A stretch of 64,000 nt of DNA. It comes from Annulohypoxylon bovei var. microspora (taxonomy: Eukaryota > Ascomycota > Sordariomycetes > Xylariales > Hypoxylaceae). The position numbers and the translations under genes were made by a program. This document shows, in pieces, positions 12,151-23,096 of the stretch. The stretch's first letter is position 1. Each line of letters begins with the position of its first letter. The stretch spans positions 188,387-252,386 of the forward strand of contig MU405251.1 of assembly GCA_022836615.1 (NCBI GenBank), read 5' to 3'. Under the pieces are notes generated by a model. That model was given only the letters and a program-made list of their open reading frames with translations, was not told the DNA's origin and ran no database searches.

Positions 12151-15068
12151 TCAACTTACCTTTTCTCTCATGTTCCCCATCCACTGGCCGAAGCTCATTC
12201 CCTGGTCGGCCCGGTCTTCCACTAGCAGTGTCTGGGCCCAGAGCTTCAAGCTTGGCTCCCCGTCTTCCCGCACGATGTATAGGTGCGGCACGACGATGCT
12301 GCCGACCCCGCGCGACAGGTGGTCCCGGCTCTTCTGGATGATGGCCCGTATCCGTTCGTTGAAGTCGTTGTCCAGCTCTGGGATTGAACCTTTGCCAACA
12401 CGTAGTTGTGTACGGTCTCCTATACCAAAAACGTCCGTCAATAGTTGCGGTACCGCATCCCTGCCAACCCACAAGAATTGCGTCGTGCCGTCGTCAATTA
12501 AGTATAGACCGTATGAGACGAATCGCTCTGATGATAGGTTTAGGGGTGGCGGAAGAACAATTTGGCTCGTCTCCGGGTCGGGGACTCCAGCGTTGTCGGG
12601 CATATCGTGGAGCGAGTACAGATGGGGGTAAATATATTGCATCAGAAGCGGTAGAGGTAACGTAGAAAGCTGGCATAGGGCTGCGGATCGAAGATCGGAT
12701 GGGATCTGCGCCGATTTCCGAAGACCAACGTGCTTGATCAAGGCCAAGAAGAGCACGGGAAGACCGCGTAAGTTAGCAGGGAACTGTAGCCCGCCACCTC
12801 CCATGCTTCCACCACCGAGTTCCTTCTTGAAGGTCTGGAGAAGCTCAATAAGCTTGCTCTGGAGAGCATCGCGAGCAGCATCCAAACCGCTGCTCAGAGT
12901 TCTTTCGACCGCCTTGTGAGTAAAGTATGTCGTAATAGCGCACTGGTCCGCCGAGGCGTACACATCTGCAAGATTAGTTGTCGTGGGGATTGCGAGTGTC
13001 ATGACACGGATACGTCGTTCGCCGTTGCAAGTGGTGTACAAGACACCAGCTTGCAAGCAAACATAGTTCTTCTGTAGGGTCTCGTCAATAGCCACCTCGA
13101 CCACGTAGCACTGGTCGCGAGGGAATGCCGGGAAAGCACACAGATCCGAAGACCTATTGAAGAAGTTTCCGTAGAATGTGCTCATACGCAGGCCGGTAGT
13201 AGCCCGTACCCTAAGCACTGCTTCTAAACCAATTTCCGAAGATAGGAAGTCGCTGAATTCTGACGCAAACTTGACAGCATCCTCGGCACGACCAGCGTTC
13301 CATCCTGGGTAGAACCAGGTTTGACCGCCGGTGTATCGAGGGAGGTTGCTCAGCGAGGCCACATCCTGGTATTGCGAGGAAAAGAGGAACATGTCGATAG
13401 AAACCTGGTTTTTCGAGCACTCGACAGCAAACGATTTGTAGAAGCTGTTCGCAGTTTGAAGAAGACCGCTTTCTTTAGATGTGCCAAGAAGCTTCTTATC
13501 CTCTCGCATCTCCAACTTTCCAACTCCCGTATTAGGCAATGAAGCACTGAGAACCACGATCTTGCCGCCCAATGGTGAGATGAGTTTGTGGCCGGCTCTC
13601 AAGGCCGATCCCATACACGAGCCGTTGCTTTGGTTGTTCTGGAACATATCGGGCAGCTTAGCCAAAAAGTTCTCGATGCTGTTTCGGCTCTCCGTTAGAG
13701 GAACTAGGAGGTCCTGGGGGACGGGCAGGAACGGCTCATCAAGGTCACTTATAACCAACATGGTCGTCTCTGCGTTCTCATCGTCGTCTTTGGGAATGGA
13801 GAAATAGTGTAAACTCGAGTCGACTGCAATAAATCCTATCCGGGTCCGTCGATCGGCGTTCGGTATTCTGTTAAGACTGTCCAGAATGGTTCGCGCGCTC
13901 GTGGCGAGAAGCCCAGTAGAGACGGCAGCATAGCTAACGTCGAAGAGGAACAGATACACGAGCGGCTGTGGAGGTCGGACCATATACTCTTGAGGCGCCA
14001 CAAACTCGACCACAGCGTGGTTCAACTCATGTCTATCCCATCGGTTGACGCTTTTCTGGGCGGCAGCATCCCAGTCGAACGCTTGTGGAACATCGTTGGT
14101 AAGGTTACACATATTACACCTCCACCTATGACCTTGGTCCAGGAAGATCACGTATGGGTTGATATATGTCCTACATCTTCGACATCTGGCGATAACCTGA
14201 TCCTGCACAACTGGTACGGGATCGTCGATGTCGTGAAGAGCGGCATATGGCTGGATGACGAGGGCAAACGGCAACTTGGACTTCTTCAGCAGAGAATGCG
14301 TGGTCGGAGCCGCATTTAAAGTAGATCGGATATACTTGGGAGGGCAGTTTGCATCGGGTGACTGAGTAACGCTAGCCTATCACGAGAATTAGTTTTGACT
14401 GCCAGATGTACTAAATAGACGTCCATGGCACTCACATTTGGTGGTAGGATGCAAGGAGGAGGGGGTAAGTCGAGCTCTGAGACGTTGAAAGGCTGGTTTA
14501 GGAGGTCGGTGGGATAGAGCTGATTCAAGGCGAGGCGAGCTTGTTGGCCGGGTTGCTGGACGCCGGGCTGAGGAGCTGCCCCCATGTTCATACCTGCCAT
14601 CCCCTGGGTTATACCAGCGACTCCCGGAGCTGGATATCCAGTTGCCGGCTGGTGATAAGGATCTGGAGCTTGATAGCCTACTCCCGGCTGAGCAGGAGTG
14701 CCTGGTTGCTGAGGAGCACCGTACGGCGAGGGCGCGGCCCCGGGGGAGGCATATCCACCCTGCTGGAACTCTTGACCAGGATAGCCACCGTAGCCCGGAG
14801 AAGGCTGTGGTGCTTGACCAGGAGCTCCAAAGGCGGGCGGCGGCATACCGCCAGGGGTTGGGCCAGTAGCGCCGGCATTCGCGCCGGTTCCGAAGTCGAA
14901 TGCCTGGGTGGCATAACCTCTCTTCTTCTTGTGATGCGATGCGGATTGGGGAGGAGGCGATGTGGTCTGTCCTTCGTATGCCGCACCTTGTGGTTGATCA
15001 GTATACGGCGCCTCCTGGCCATACTGCTGGGGAGGATATTGGCCATAGCCGTCGTTAGGAGCAGCCAT
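12151..15068 (-). CDS. sec24: COPII coat cargo-binding subunit Sec24, two exons
   Basis: Sec24 pairs with Sec23 to form the inner COPII coat and selects cargo at ER exit sites. Exons (minus strand) are 15068-14436 and 14376-12151, with a 59-bp GTGAGT..TAG intron in phase 0. The product is 952 aa, the normal length. Residues 1-190 are a Pro/Gln/Gly/Tyr-rich disordered tail. Next come the LPPPPCILPPN junction and the zinc finger with cysteines at 276, 279, 298 and 301. The trunk domain includes YLFLFDVSYAA. The beta-sandwich, helical (LFLALIKH) and gelsolin-like (SYGLYLIDDGTTQFLWVGRD) segments follow in order. The protein ends MREKVS; the codons for VS and stop spell GTAAGTTGA, which mimics a splice donor, but the natural end is favoured. 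The start ATG is the first in frame and opens MAAPNDGYGQYPPQQ. Confidence 0.95.
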
Positions 15069-16867
15069 CTTGGCGCGAGCGGTCAGTTATATTATCCTGA
15101 CCTGATCCGACCTGTGCTGAATTCCGTCTTCCTCTTATATGTGTTGTACGAATCTTTTTCTCGAAGCCGTAGTAATTCGGTGCACATGCACTAAATCTGA
15201 CGTGATATCGTCGATGAGAGATTATCACCTGTGGTCTAGTTGGCTAAGGAGGTGGAACGTAGTGGTGGTTGCTAGTTGCGAGGTTGCCGAGCATAAGGCT
15301 TGTGGCCACGATTCGATAGGAGGGCTGGAGGGATGATGGATTTTGGTGGAGGCCACGTTTTTGAGTGCTAACAGTTGAGAACTAGCAGTTTAGAATGGAG
15401 AAACCCTGCTAACTAGGTACCTAGGTAGGTAATAATCGTAATCGCCTTGTACGATTCAACAGTTTAATAGCGTGGAATAAGGAATAAAGAGAGGAAAATT
15501 AAGAGAAAAAGGGGGGAATAGTAAAAACAACAAATAACTATAAAATGTGATTTTATAAGATCGTCATCTTGGTTTTTTCTACGATCTTGATGTTGCCGGC
15601 ATTTAGCAACTTGTTCAATTTCACAAGCTAAATGACGCTGTGATTCGACAGAGTTGCAACAAAAATGGTGGGCGACCTTTGAACAGGCGGGCGGGCAAGT
15701 AGCAGGGTTAGAATCGGATTATTGAATCGGATTAGTACGTAGTACAGAGATTGGTCCAAGCTTTTTTATTCTTTCCTTACCGGTAGGTACCTTAACCTAA
15801 GTACCGACCAGATGCCAGCTTAACCTCATTTGGAATGGAGCTATGCCAAGGATTAGGTAATCGGGTAACTTTGAATCGTCATACCTATCCCGCGAACTAT
15901 AATAAGTCACGTGTATTCTATACCTAGTATTTCTCCATTCATTAACAATAAGTCCTTGCTTCATGTTCCCTCAATTAATACTCAATTAATCCAGAGTGTT
16001 CAGTCCTTAACCCCACCTTGAATTCCCCTTTCCTTTATTTCCCGTAAGCACCAAACCCGATCTAAACATGTACATTGTTTGTACATATGTGAGGTGCCGA
16101 ACTTCCTGCTTTAATCCCGTCTGTCCTGTGTATCAAGCCTCGATTAGGAAGGCTAAGAAGGCTTAGATGGTTCCCCTTGTCCAACATATTTAGCGGCGTG
16201 TCCGCCTAATTTTAGCATTGCCTATTAGCGACATGTTACGATTTCATCGGGGACATATGGGGGGATGGGGGATGAGTAGGTACGTATATGAGGGATGAGG
16301 GATGGAAGCACATGTTTTATTGTCCATAATGTTATAAATCATACCTACCTATCTTTTAATCACACCTGACGAAGTGTTTGTTTTCAGCTGAGACTTCATC
16401 TTTTTCCTCCTACGCGACTGCATTCAAACATTGGGAGTCTAGACTCGACCTTTCTTATCCGCCCTGTAGATCATTATAGATCCAACACCAGAATCTTGAT
16501 ACTTATATTTCTGCGGATTTCCCTGTTTGTAACTCATCTTACCTACCTAGATCACTTACAGATTGTTTGTCGCCACCAAGAAATTCATCCCACTCTCATT
16601 CATTGTTCTCTTGAAGATTGCGATTGCGAATTCAACATATACCTATATACTTACGTATTAGGTATCTTACATCTAACTACTCTATACCAATCAAGAATCA
16701 AGATCGCAACGCCAATTCGGATCCACAACTATGGCTTGGAAAAGCAAATCACCTCAGATCGAGGCCAAGTCTTCGACTTTCAGGTACATCATCTTATCTA
16801 CTATCTACTATCTACCAGCTACATACCACCTGGACATGCGATCCTTCGTAGGATATCATTCGCTAAC
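15069..16867. other. Divergent promoter region between sec24 and the small membrane protein gene
   Basis: The flanking genes point away from each other, so this holds both promoters and leaders. A TAGGTACCTAGGTAGGTA palindrome-rich stretch lies at 15413-15431. An ORF frame extends upstream of 16868 to 16496 but looks like leader, not protein. Confidence 0.4.
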
Positions 16868-17158
16868 ATGAGCGCAATCGCCTACTCCCGTATTAGACAG
16901 CTTCTACCTCTCCTAATCCTCCTCATCGTTGTTGGCGGCGCCGGGTTTGTTGGTTACCAGATCTACCTCAGCGTCGCCAAGATTCGAGAAAGCACCGAGA
17001 AGCGCATGGCCAAGAAGAACATGATCTTCACCAAGGACGGCCTCAAGGTCGGTGTTAAGCATGTCGAGCAGGAGCGCTACGTCGACGCGACGCAGAGCTG
17101 GGTCGTCAAGGCCTGGAATATGAGCACCCCCAATGCGCCCGCCGTTAAGAGAAAATAA
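16868..17158 (+). CDS. Small single-pass membrane protein, 96 aa
   Basis: I do not recognise a named family. The frame opens at ATG 16868 (MSAIAYSRIRQ) and encodes 96 aa. One strong membrane span covers about residues 11-35 (LLPLLILLIVVGGAGFVGYQIYL), preceded by a short Arg-containing N-terminus. After it come a basic, helical stretch (KIRESTEKRMAKKN) and a compact tail with the segment KDGLKVGVKHVEQERYVDATQSWVVKAW, ending in KRK. This looks like a conserved short fungal protein rather than a chance ORF because the tail has ordered, non-repetitive composition and the codons favour C at the third position. The frame is open further upstream to 16496, but that part is leader-like. No intron is needed. 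Function is unknown. Confidence 0.65.
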   Translation: MSAIAYSRIRQLLPLLILLIVVGGAGFVGYQIYLSVAKIRESTEKRMAKKNMIFTKDGLKVGVKHVEQERYVDATQSWVVKAWNMSTPNAPAVKRK

Positions 17159-18223
17159 GCAAAAGGGGACTCGGAGATTAGGGAGTTGTGGCTTTCCTAG
17201 TCTAGATTCTATGCACTGGTGAGACATGCGACTTTTCTTTTCGCACCTCTGGAGGCCTCCGGTGGGACTGGGCTGGACGATTTAGGTGGACCGTTCTCAC
17301 ATGCTATACGCGCGTCAATCACTTGCGCTGCGCCTACGCCATCGCGAGTTCACAAGACGCGGGGCTATGTACATCGCAACGAGAACATCGCGGCCGGTTT
17401 AGATCTACGCGAGGTTGCTGGAGGGATGGGTGCGCAAGGAGACCTTATACGATTATACGATGATACCCTGGCTGAAGGTTAGATGGGCCTTGTATGAACA
17501 ACCAAGACGAGAGGATTTCGATGTTCGCGGTCTATTTCTTGTACAGAACGCAACGAAACATTTGCGAATTTAGTTACTCTATGACCATTATTGAGGTCGC
17601 CCTGTTCAATTTACCTCGGGTCACATCCGATGGACAAGCTTCATGATATGCCTCGTGCTACTAATGTTATCCAAATAGAGAAGTAAGTAAATTGGGGATG
17701 TGTCACGATATAGTGCATTCGGCAAAAAGAGGCTGTTAAATTTGACGGATCAGCATCTTGCATGTTTCTGCGGCATGCTGCATAATGTAGTGTTCATAGA
17801 GGCTGTAAGATATTTACCCGCTTCCTGCTGATTTAACATTATCCTATCCTTGAATATAAATAATGCCCATTTCAAGAGCACGTGGGCGATATCCCAAACG
17901 GATACAGCCAAAGTTGAGATTATAATCTCTGCACACCTTCAACCCCCTTAGCACCCAAGCTCCTTAAGCCAGCACGCCGGTAATAGATCGAGATACGATC
18001 ATAGAATACCTACCTATCCTTTGCGGTCGAAAAAATAGAAGCTCTAGTAAGCCTCCGACCCGCTCTTGAACATTAAAAAATAACAAATAGATAGGTAACT
18101 CCGAACTCCCCTATTCCAGGAGACAGAACGTGTCGTGTGAACGGCCGTCATAATCGCAGCCTTTTAGCAAAACCGGTAACTCTTTTTGCCTCCCCTGAGC
18201 GTAAATAAAACCGTTCCGCGGCA
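17159..18223. other. Intergenic region between small membrane protein and Zn2Cys6 factor
   Basis: The flanking genes converge. An 87-codon open frame at 17219-17482 has no protein character I can support and is likely 3' untranslated sequence. Nothing else is seen apart from a CCTACCTATCC stretch near 18010. Confidence 0.4.
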
Positions 18224-20545
18224 TCACACGGTAAGCCACTTCTGCGCAACCCACTTGGCGCCCTCCCCAGCATTCCGGCCCCCCGCAGCCCGCGCTAGCA
18301 GCTCCGCGCGGTTGACCTCGAAGCGCTCCTTCTGCATCGCCTCGACGTGTTCCAGCGGGCTGCTGCCGCCGCTACTGCTCACCGGCGACAGCATCTGGCC
18401 GACGCCCCTCGGCCCATACCCATACTCCTCCTGCTGGCCCCCCTGTTGTACATTCATATTCTGCTGCTGCAACATCTGCTGCTGCGCCCTCCGCGCCTCG
18501 CTAACCATCCTGAGGTAGTCGTGCGCGGCGCCGTACGGGCTCGCCATGAGGCCGTCGCGGCGGATCAGCATGGACGGGATGCGGATCTGCAGCTGCTTGA
18601 GGATGTGCGCGTAGCGGACGCCGAGCGCGGAGCCGACGTAGCCCAGGCGGCCGTGGATCCACGCGCGCTGCGCGTCCGTCGTGTAGTCCTGGCTGTTGAG
18701 GCACGTCAGCGGCCACGTGAGGAAGTAGCCCGCCAGCGCCTTGACGTGGCCCGTCTCGCCGCACGCGAACTCGCCGCCGCCGCCGCTGAGGCCGAAGCCG
18801 AGGCCGTCCCCGTCGTCCGTGCCGAGACCGAGACCGAGGCTGGAGGTGAAGCCGTCGTCCTGCTGCCCCTGCGCGCGCAGGAACTGCGCGATCCGCTGCC
18901 GGTTCTGCGGCTGCAGGTGCCAGCCCAGGTGGTACGGCACGCTGGCGATGACGTCCGTGATCGTGTCCACACACGTGCGCGCCGCCGTCGCGTACTCCGG
19001 CGTAGTGCGGTAGTCCACGGGGCTGCACACCCACGCCGCGCACCTTACCACAAGCGACATCAGCACGAGCCTCGCCGTTCTGCTCGTATTCCACACGCTC
19101 GCGATGTAGAAGTCGCGGTACATATCGACCCTCCCGGGAAACACCTCGGCGTTCGCGTAGTCGCCGCCGGGGGGCACGCCGTCCTCCCAGGCGACGGTGC
19201 GGAAGCGCCAGGCGGGGGGCACGTCGCGCATCCAGGCGACGACGAGCTGGTCGGCGGCCTGCAGGCGGCGGATCATGGCCAGCATGACGTCGATGTTGGC
19301 GGGCGAGCGCGGCGTGCTGTTCATGAGCGCGGTGACGGCCGCGCGCAGCTCGCCCGTGCGGATCATCAGCCGGTGGCACTGGGTCGCCGTGCCGTCGCGC
19401 ACCGCGTCGTCGATCCACCACTCCGCGCCCATGATCGGCGTCGTGCCCGAGGTCAGGCTGTGGATTATCTGCGAGGGTGGGCGGCTTGTTAGCGTGTGGT
19501 ACTTAGCACGTTATAGGTATATGCTTAGGTGAGTATTTGAGTAGGGATAGGTAGGTAGGCAGGTAGGTAATAGAAGAGGAAGGGGAAAGGAGTTGACACA
19601 CCATCTGCGTCCGCACGGCGGTGAACAACGTCAGCCCGACTTTAGTCTTGAGCTGCTTCCTCCCGCGGGCTTTGACGAGCTGAATAGCGCCCTCGGTGTG
19701 CGAGCCCCAGTTCAGCATGCCGATTTGCTTGGCCGTGATACTCTGCACGAGTCAACATGTTAGTTATATATCATCTCACTGCTAACCATCGAAGTATCCG
19801 AATTGTTCTCGAAAACTCCCCAGGAGATCGACATACCTCGAACAACCCTAGCAGCAACACCGCCGCCAGCGTCGAATCCGCCAGCTGCATCTCGGGATCC
19901 CTCAACGCCGCGTTCGTGCCGTTGAGCGCCTTCGTATACTCGTGCAAGGCTCTGTCCGAAAACCCGCCCTCGGTGCCCCCGCGGTTATCCAGGAAGGCCA
20001 TGGAGCACGCGTCGAAGGCGTGCTGCAGGTGGCCGTGCGGGTCCTGCTTCAGCAGCGGGATGATGAAGTCCATGAAGCCCCTCGTGTTGCCCTCGCCTTC
20101 CGGGGGCACCAGGATGAAGTTGGAGACGAAGTGGCAGCTGGCCTGGTGCTCGACCGGGACGTTGAGCGAGGGGATGATGGCCTGCGCGAGCTGCGACCTG
20201 ATGGTGTCGGCGAACAGCGGCGACACCTTCAGGTCCCTCGACGGGGAGTCCGGGTCCGGCTTCACCATCTTCTGCGCCAGCCCTTTCTTGCCCGCTCTCC
20301 GCGCCCTGCGTTCCGTGGCCTGTGTCTCGTTCCTGAAGACCAGGTCGAACTCGTCCTTGTACCCGGGACATTGCCTGCGCGACTTGGCACATTGATTGCA
20401 GGTAGGCTTTGTCTCGTCGCACTATCGTGTCGTGAGAGACACCGGTTAGTCTGAGAGGTTATGTGCGAGCCAGTCGGCAACCTACCTTGATCCTTCGCGT
20501 CCTGCACATCTGACAACCCTTTGAGGGTTTCCCGCAGTACACCAT
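18224..20545 (-). CDS. Zn2Cys6 (fungal C6 zinc cluster) transcription factor, four exons
   Basis: Fungal-type nuclear DNA-binding regulator; target unknown. Exons (minus strand) are 20545-20486, 20421-19837, 19742-19602 and 19468-18224; introns are 64, 94 and 133 bp, all phase 0. The product is 676 aa. The zinc cluster sits at the extreme N-terminus with cysteines at 11, 14, 21, 28, 31 and 38 (C-x2-C-x6-C-x6-C-x2-C-x6-C), interrupted by intron 1. The middle region has helical, Leu/Ala-rich segments (LADSTLAAVLLLGLFE.., IGMLNWGSHTEGAIQLVKARG) typical of the fungal-specific factor domain, and a Gln/Gly-rich stretch precedes the C-terminus. Exon 4 is very GC-rich, which produces long antisense open frames that are not genes. 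Intron 3 contains a GTAGGTAGGCAGGTAGGTA motif. No metabolic cluster is obvious nearby, so the regulated pathway cannot be inferred. Confidence 0.88.
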
Positions 20546-23096
20546 CTTGAGAACTTAAAAGGCAGTGTTTCGTTGCGGTAACTCTTAAGACTCTCCTCCA
20601 CTAACAGAATTATAGATTAATCAGAACCTATACACTTTGACAGCAACTCCGAATGCTCCTAGACTATGCCCGGAGAACTTTCGCTAGATTTGAACGCGTG
20701 AGAACAGTTGTGAACCTCGGAAAGTTGCGAAGTTTCAGGGCGGCAAAGAACAAATGCCAAGACGCAGCCTTAGATGTAACCCTTCCGTACAGAAAAGCGA
20801 CGCTGGGAAGGAGGGTGTAAACTCGAGGAATCAAAGATCAGTCCTCAAGCCAAGGACAACACGAGGCTTAAGATCGCCAGCCCCGACTTATCATCAAGCC
20901 GTTCAGATGGAACCAGAAACACGTCGTCGGGCGGCGGGCGCACGGTACTGAAAAAAAGACGCCGAGAAACAGCAGGTTATTGGGCAGCCGATATGCAGGT
21001 TGTGTATCAAACTGGCGGCCGGGATCTCGCTACTACCGTTCTCTCTTGTTTCAGAAGTGTCTGTGCCGCAGCCCGGATATCGAAATGCGCGTGATTGTCG
21101 ATACGAAATATGGTAGGTTGGATCTTGATAATCCGGGGTAGAGTCAGCCCTGGTTCGATCGATGCTATGTGATTGGGGGGACAGGGTCCTGGACTCCTGC
21201 AATCGGTAACTCGATGTACGCTGGCGTCGTTTATCATACGATGTATTCCGGTTTTCCGTCAAGACGGCTGTTCACACAACGCAAGGGACATAGATAATGG
21301 AATGAGGAGTAATACTACTGTAAGTAAATGTCGACAGGAGATATAGATATAGTTATACCTACATATTGAACATTCACGAGACCCATTGCGGTTAGTTACT
21401 GACCCCAGGGGCCAAGAATAAGCCAAGTGGAGAAGACATAGCTTCGACAACGGTAGAGGCTCTAACAAGCTCGAGGTATGAGAGACGGCTAACTTCGTGA
21501 GGTATAGGAGGCTCGTTAGCCCTATGATAGCTATCTAACTATACTCTAACGGTCCGTAACCAAGATGTCATTACCAGGGAGTCGGAAAATTTCCTTTGGT
21601 CGGACTACGGACATTTGATATATGCCGGGGAACTGTATCTTCATCTAGTTACTCTTTCTCTCTTCTTCTTAACTCGAAATGGCGGTTCTTATGAGATTTA
21701 TGATAGAGCTTTGTATACAAAATCAGAAAAAGAGAAGACAAATCATAATCTACTAAGCAGTTCTAGTAACTGTCTATATGCCATTTCTTCAGAGTCTCGA
21801 GTCAGTTGACAATGGACATCGTCGATTAAGTCGTCAACTTTAGGGAATAATACGGAAATACGAGATAGGCCATCTAAGCTACTAAATTGACGTTATACAT
21901 ATAAGTAGGACTCTTCATGAAGAACAGTTCTACCAGAAGTATACTAGTTGCGTGGAGATTCCGTAGATCCCATCCCGCGTGAGCAAAGAGCTAACCACTA
22001 CAGCTGTTAGTCGTCGGAAGTGGTGATAGTCTGATAGTCTAAAGCTTGGCAGGTTTTGGGAGAACGGAACACCCCTTTCTCTTAAATCCGCGATCATCTA
22101 GTTGTAAGGATAATATGCCAAGTTATGTCAAGTTATGTCAATGAAGAAAAGTGAGGCTACAGAAAGCACCGTTTCGTAGATCATTCAGATCTTCACAATT
22201 CTGAGTAATGAACCGACTTGGCCTACTTTAACTCCATGTTATAAATATGGGATCAACAGAACATCTCATCGGATCTGCATAGATAAGGCGAGCGCGGATG
22301 TTGAACGATCTTACGGAATCGACGGAATGCGACGCATCATGCCGGTACTTTTGTCCGATGGCGGGATAAGAATCATAGATGCTTCATGATACTTGAATTC
22401 GAGGAAAGTGATGCTGTCAAATGTGCTAGGCTTCCTCTTTGGCATAGCCGTTGGAATATTAAGAGGCTAACTACAGTCCTTTGACGTTGCCTCACTTATA
22501 GCTACTACTCCAATCAGCATAAGTATACTCAGAGGCACACAGTATGATACAACCAATATGTACCTAGTTACTCCAAAAGATTCAGTACTCGTCATCTAGA
22601 CCTAGTTATTCTGTCTTTGTTTTAAGTAAAGTACAGAAAGGTCTACCGTTGAGTTCTCGTGCATCCAAAATAGACACAATAGACACCAAGTCGTTCTTAA
22701 TAGGGTATTATTCGCCCTTGACAAGATCGATGCCTTTCAACAGTACACCCAGCACAGTCCAGCATCCCCTCCATTAGTAACCACGACATGACAACCCCCA
22801 AGTCCGATCATCTACTCGTGAGCTTACAAGGGAAACAAGATTGATATTGGGACTGCATTTGCTTGCTGCCGTAATCCATCAGCAGCGAAAAGCTGGTTAT
22901 CCTACCGAAACGCCATGCTCATGCAATGCCTGAGAGCCAACACGTAGCTCGTCCTCATCCTCCGCCGTTCTACATTAGGTCCGTACATGCGCTCCTGCGG
23001 ACCGCTTCGTTTCCGCGTTTCTGTCCAATTTTTTTTATTCCTTCGCCAAACTGGGTAGCGCCCAACACCTACGCCAACACAAAATAGGAACCCCTC
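20546..23096. other. Intergenic region between Zn2Cys6 factor and pom152
   Basis: Holds the promoter of the zinc-cluster gene on its left and the 3' end of pom152 on its right. Several small frames (20754-20951, 20903-21468, 21615-21809) lack protein character. A short direct repeat AAGTTATGTC occurs twice near 22121-22140. Nothing else can be supported. Confidence 0.4.

Noticed and set aside
12120..12165. GTAAGT at the very end of sec24 as a splice donor leading to another exon
   Set aside because: The stop codon within it gives a natural MREKVS ending at normal Sec24 length, and no downstream frame continues a plausible C-terminus.
16496..16867. N-terminal extension of the small membrane protein to 220 aa
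   Set aside because: The added part is Ile/Tyr/His-rich leader-like translation of non-coding DNA; ATG 16868 gives a compact protein with normal composition.
17219..17482. An 87-codon plus frame after the small membrane protein
   Set aside because: No domain, no splice context, probably 3' untranslated sequence.
18501..19421. A 306-codon minus-strand frame overlapping the zinc-cluster exon
   Set aside because: Highly Arg/Pro/Ala-biased sequence in an alternative frame of the same exon; the true frame has normal composition and joins to the zinc cluster.
18347..19492. A 381-codon plus-strand open frame opposite the zinc-cluster gene
   Set aside because: It is exactly antisense to GC-rich exon 4 of the Zn2Cys6 factor, has Arg/Ala/His-biased repetitive composition, and arises because GC-rich codons leave few stops on the other strand.
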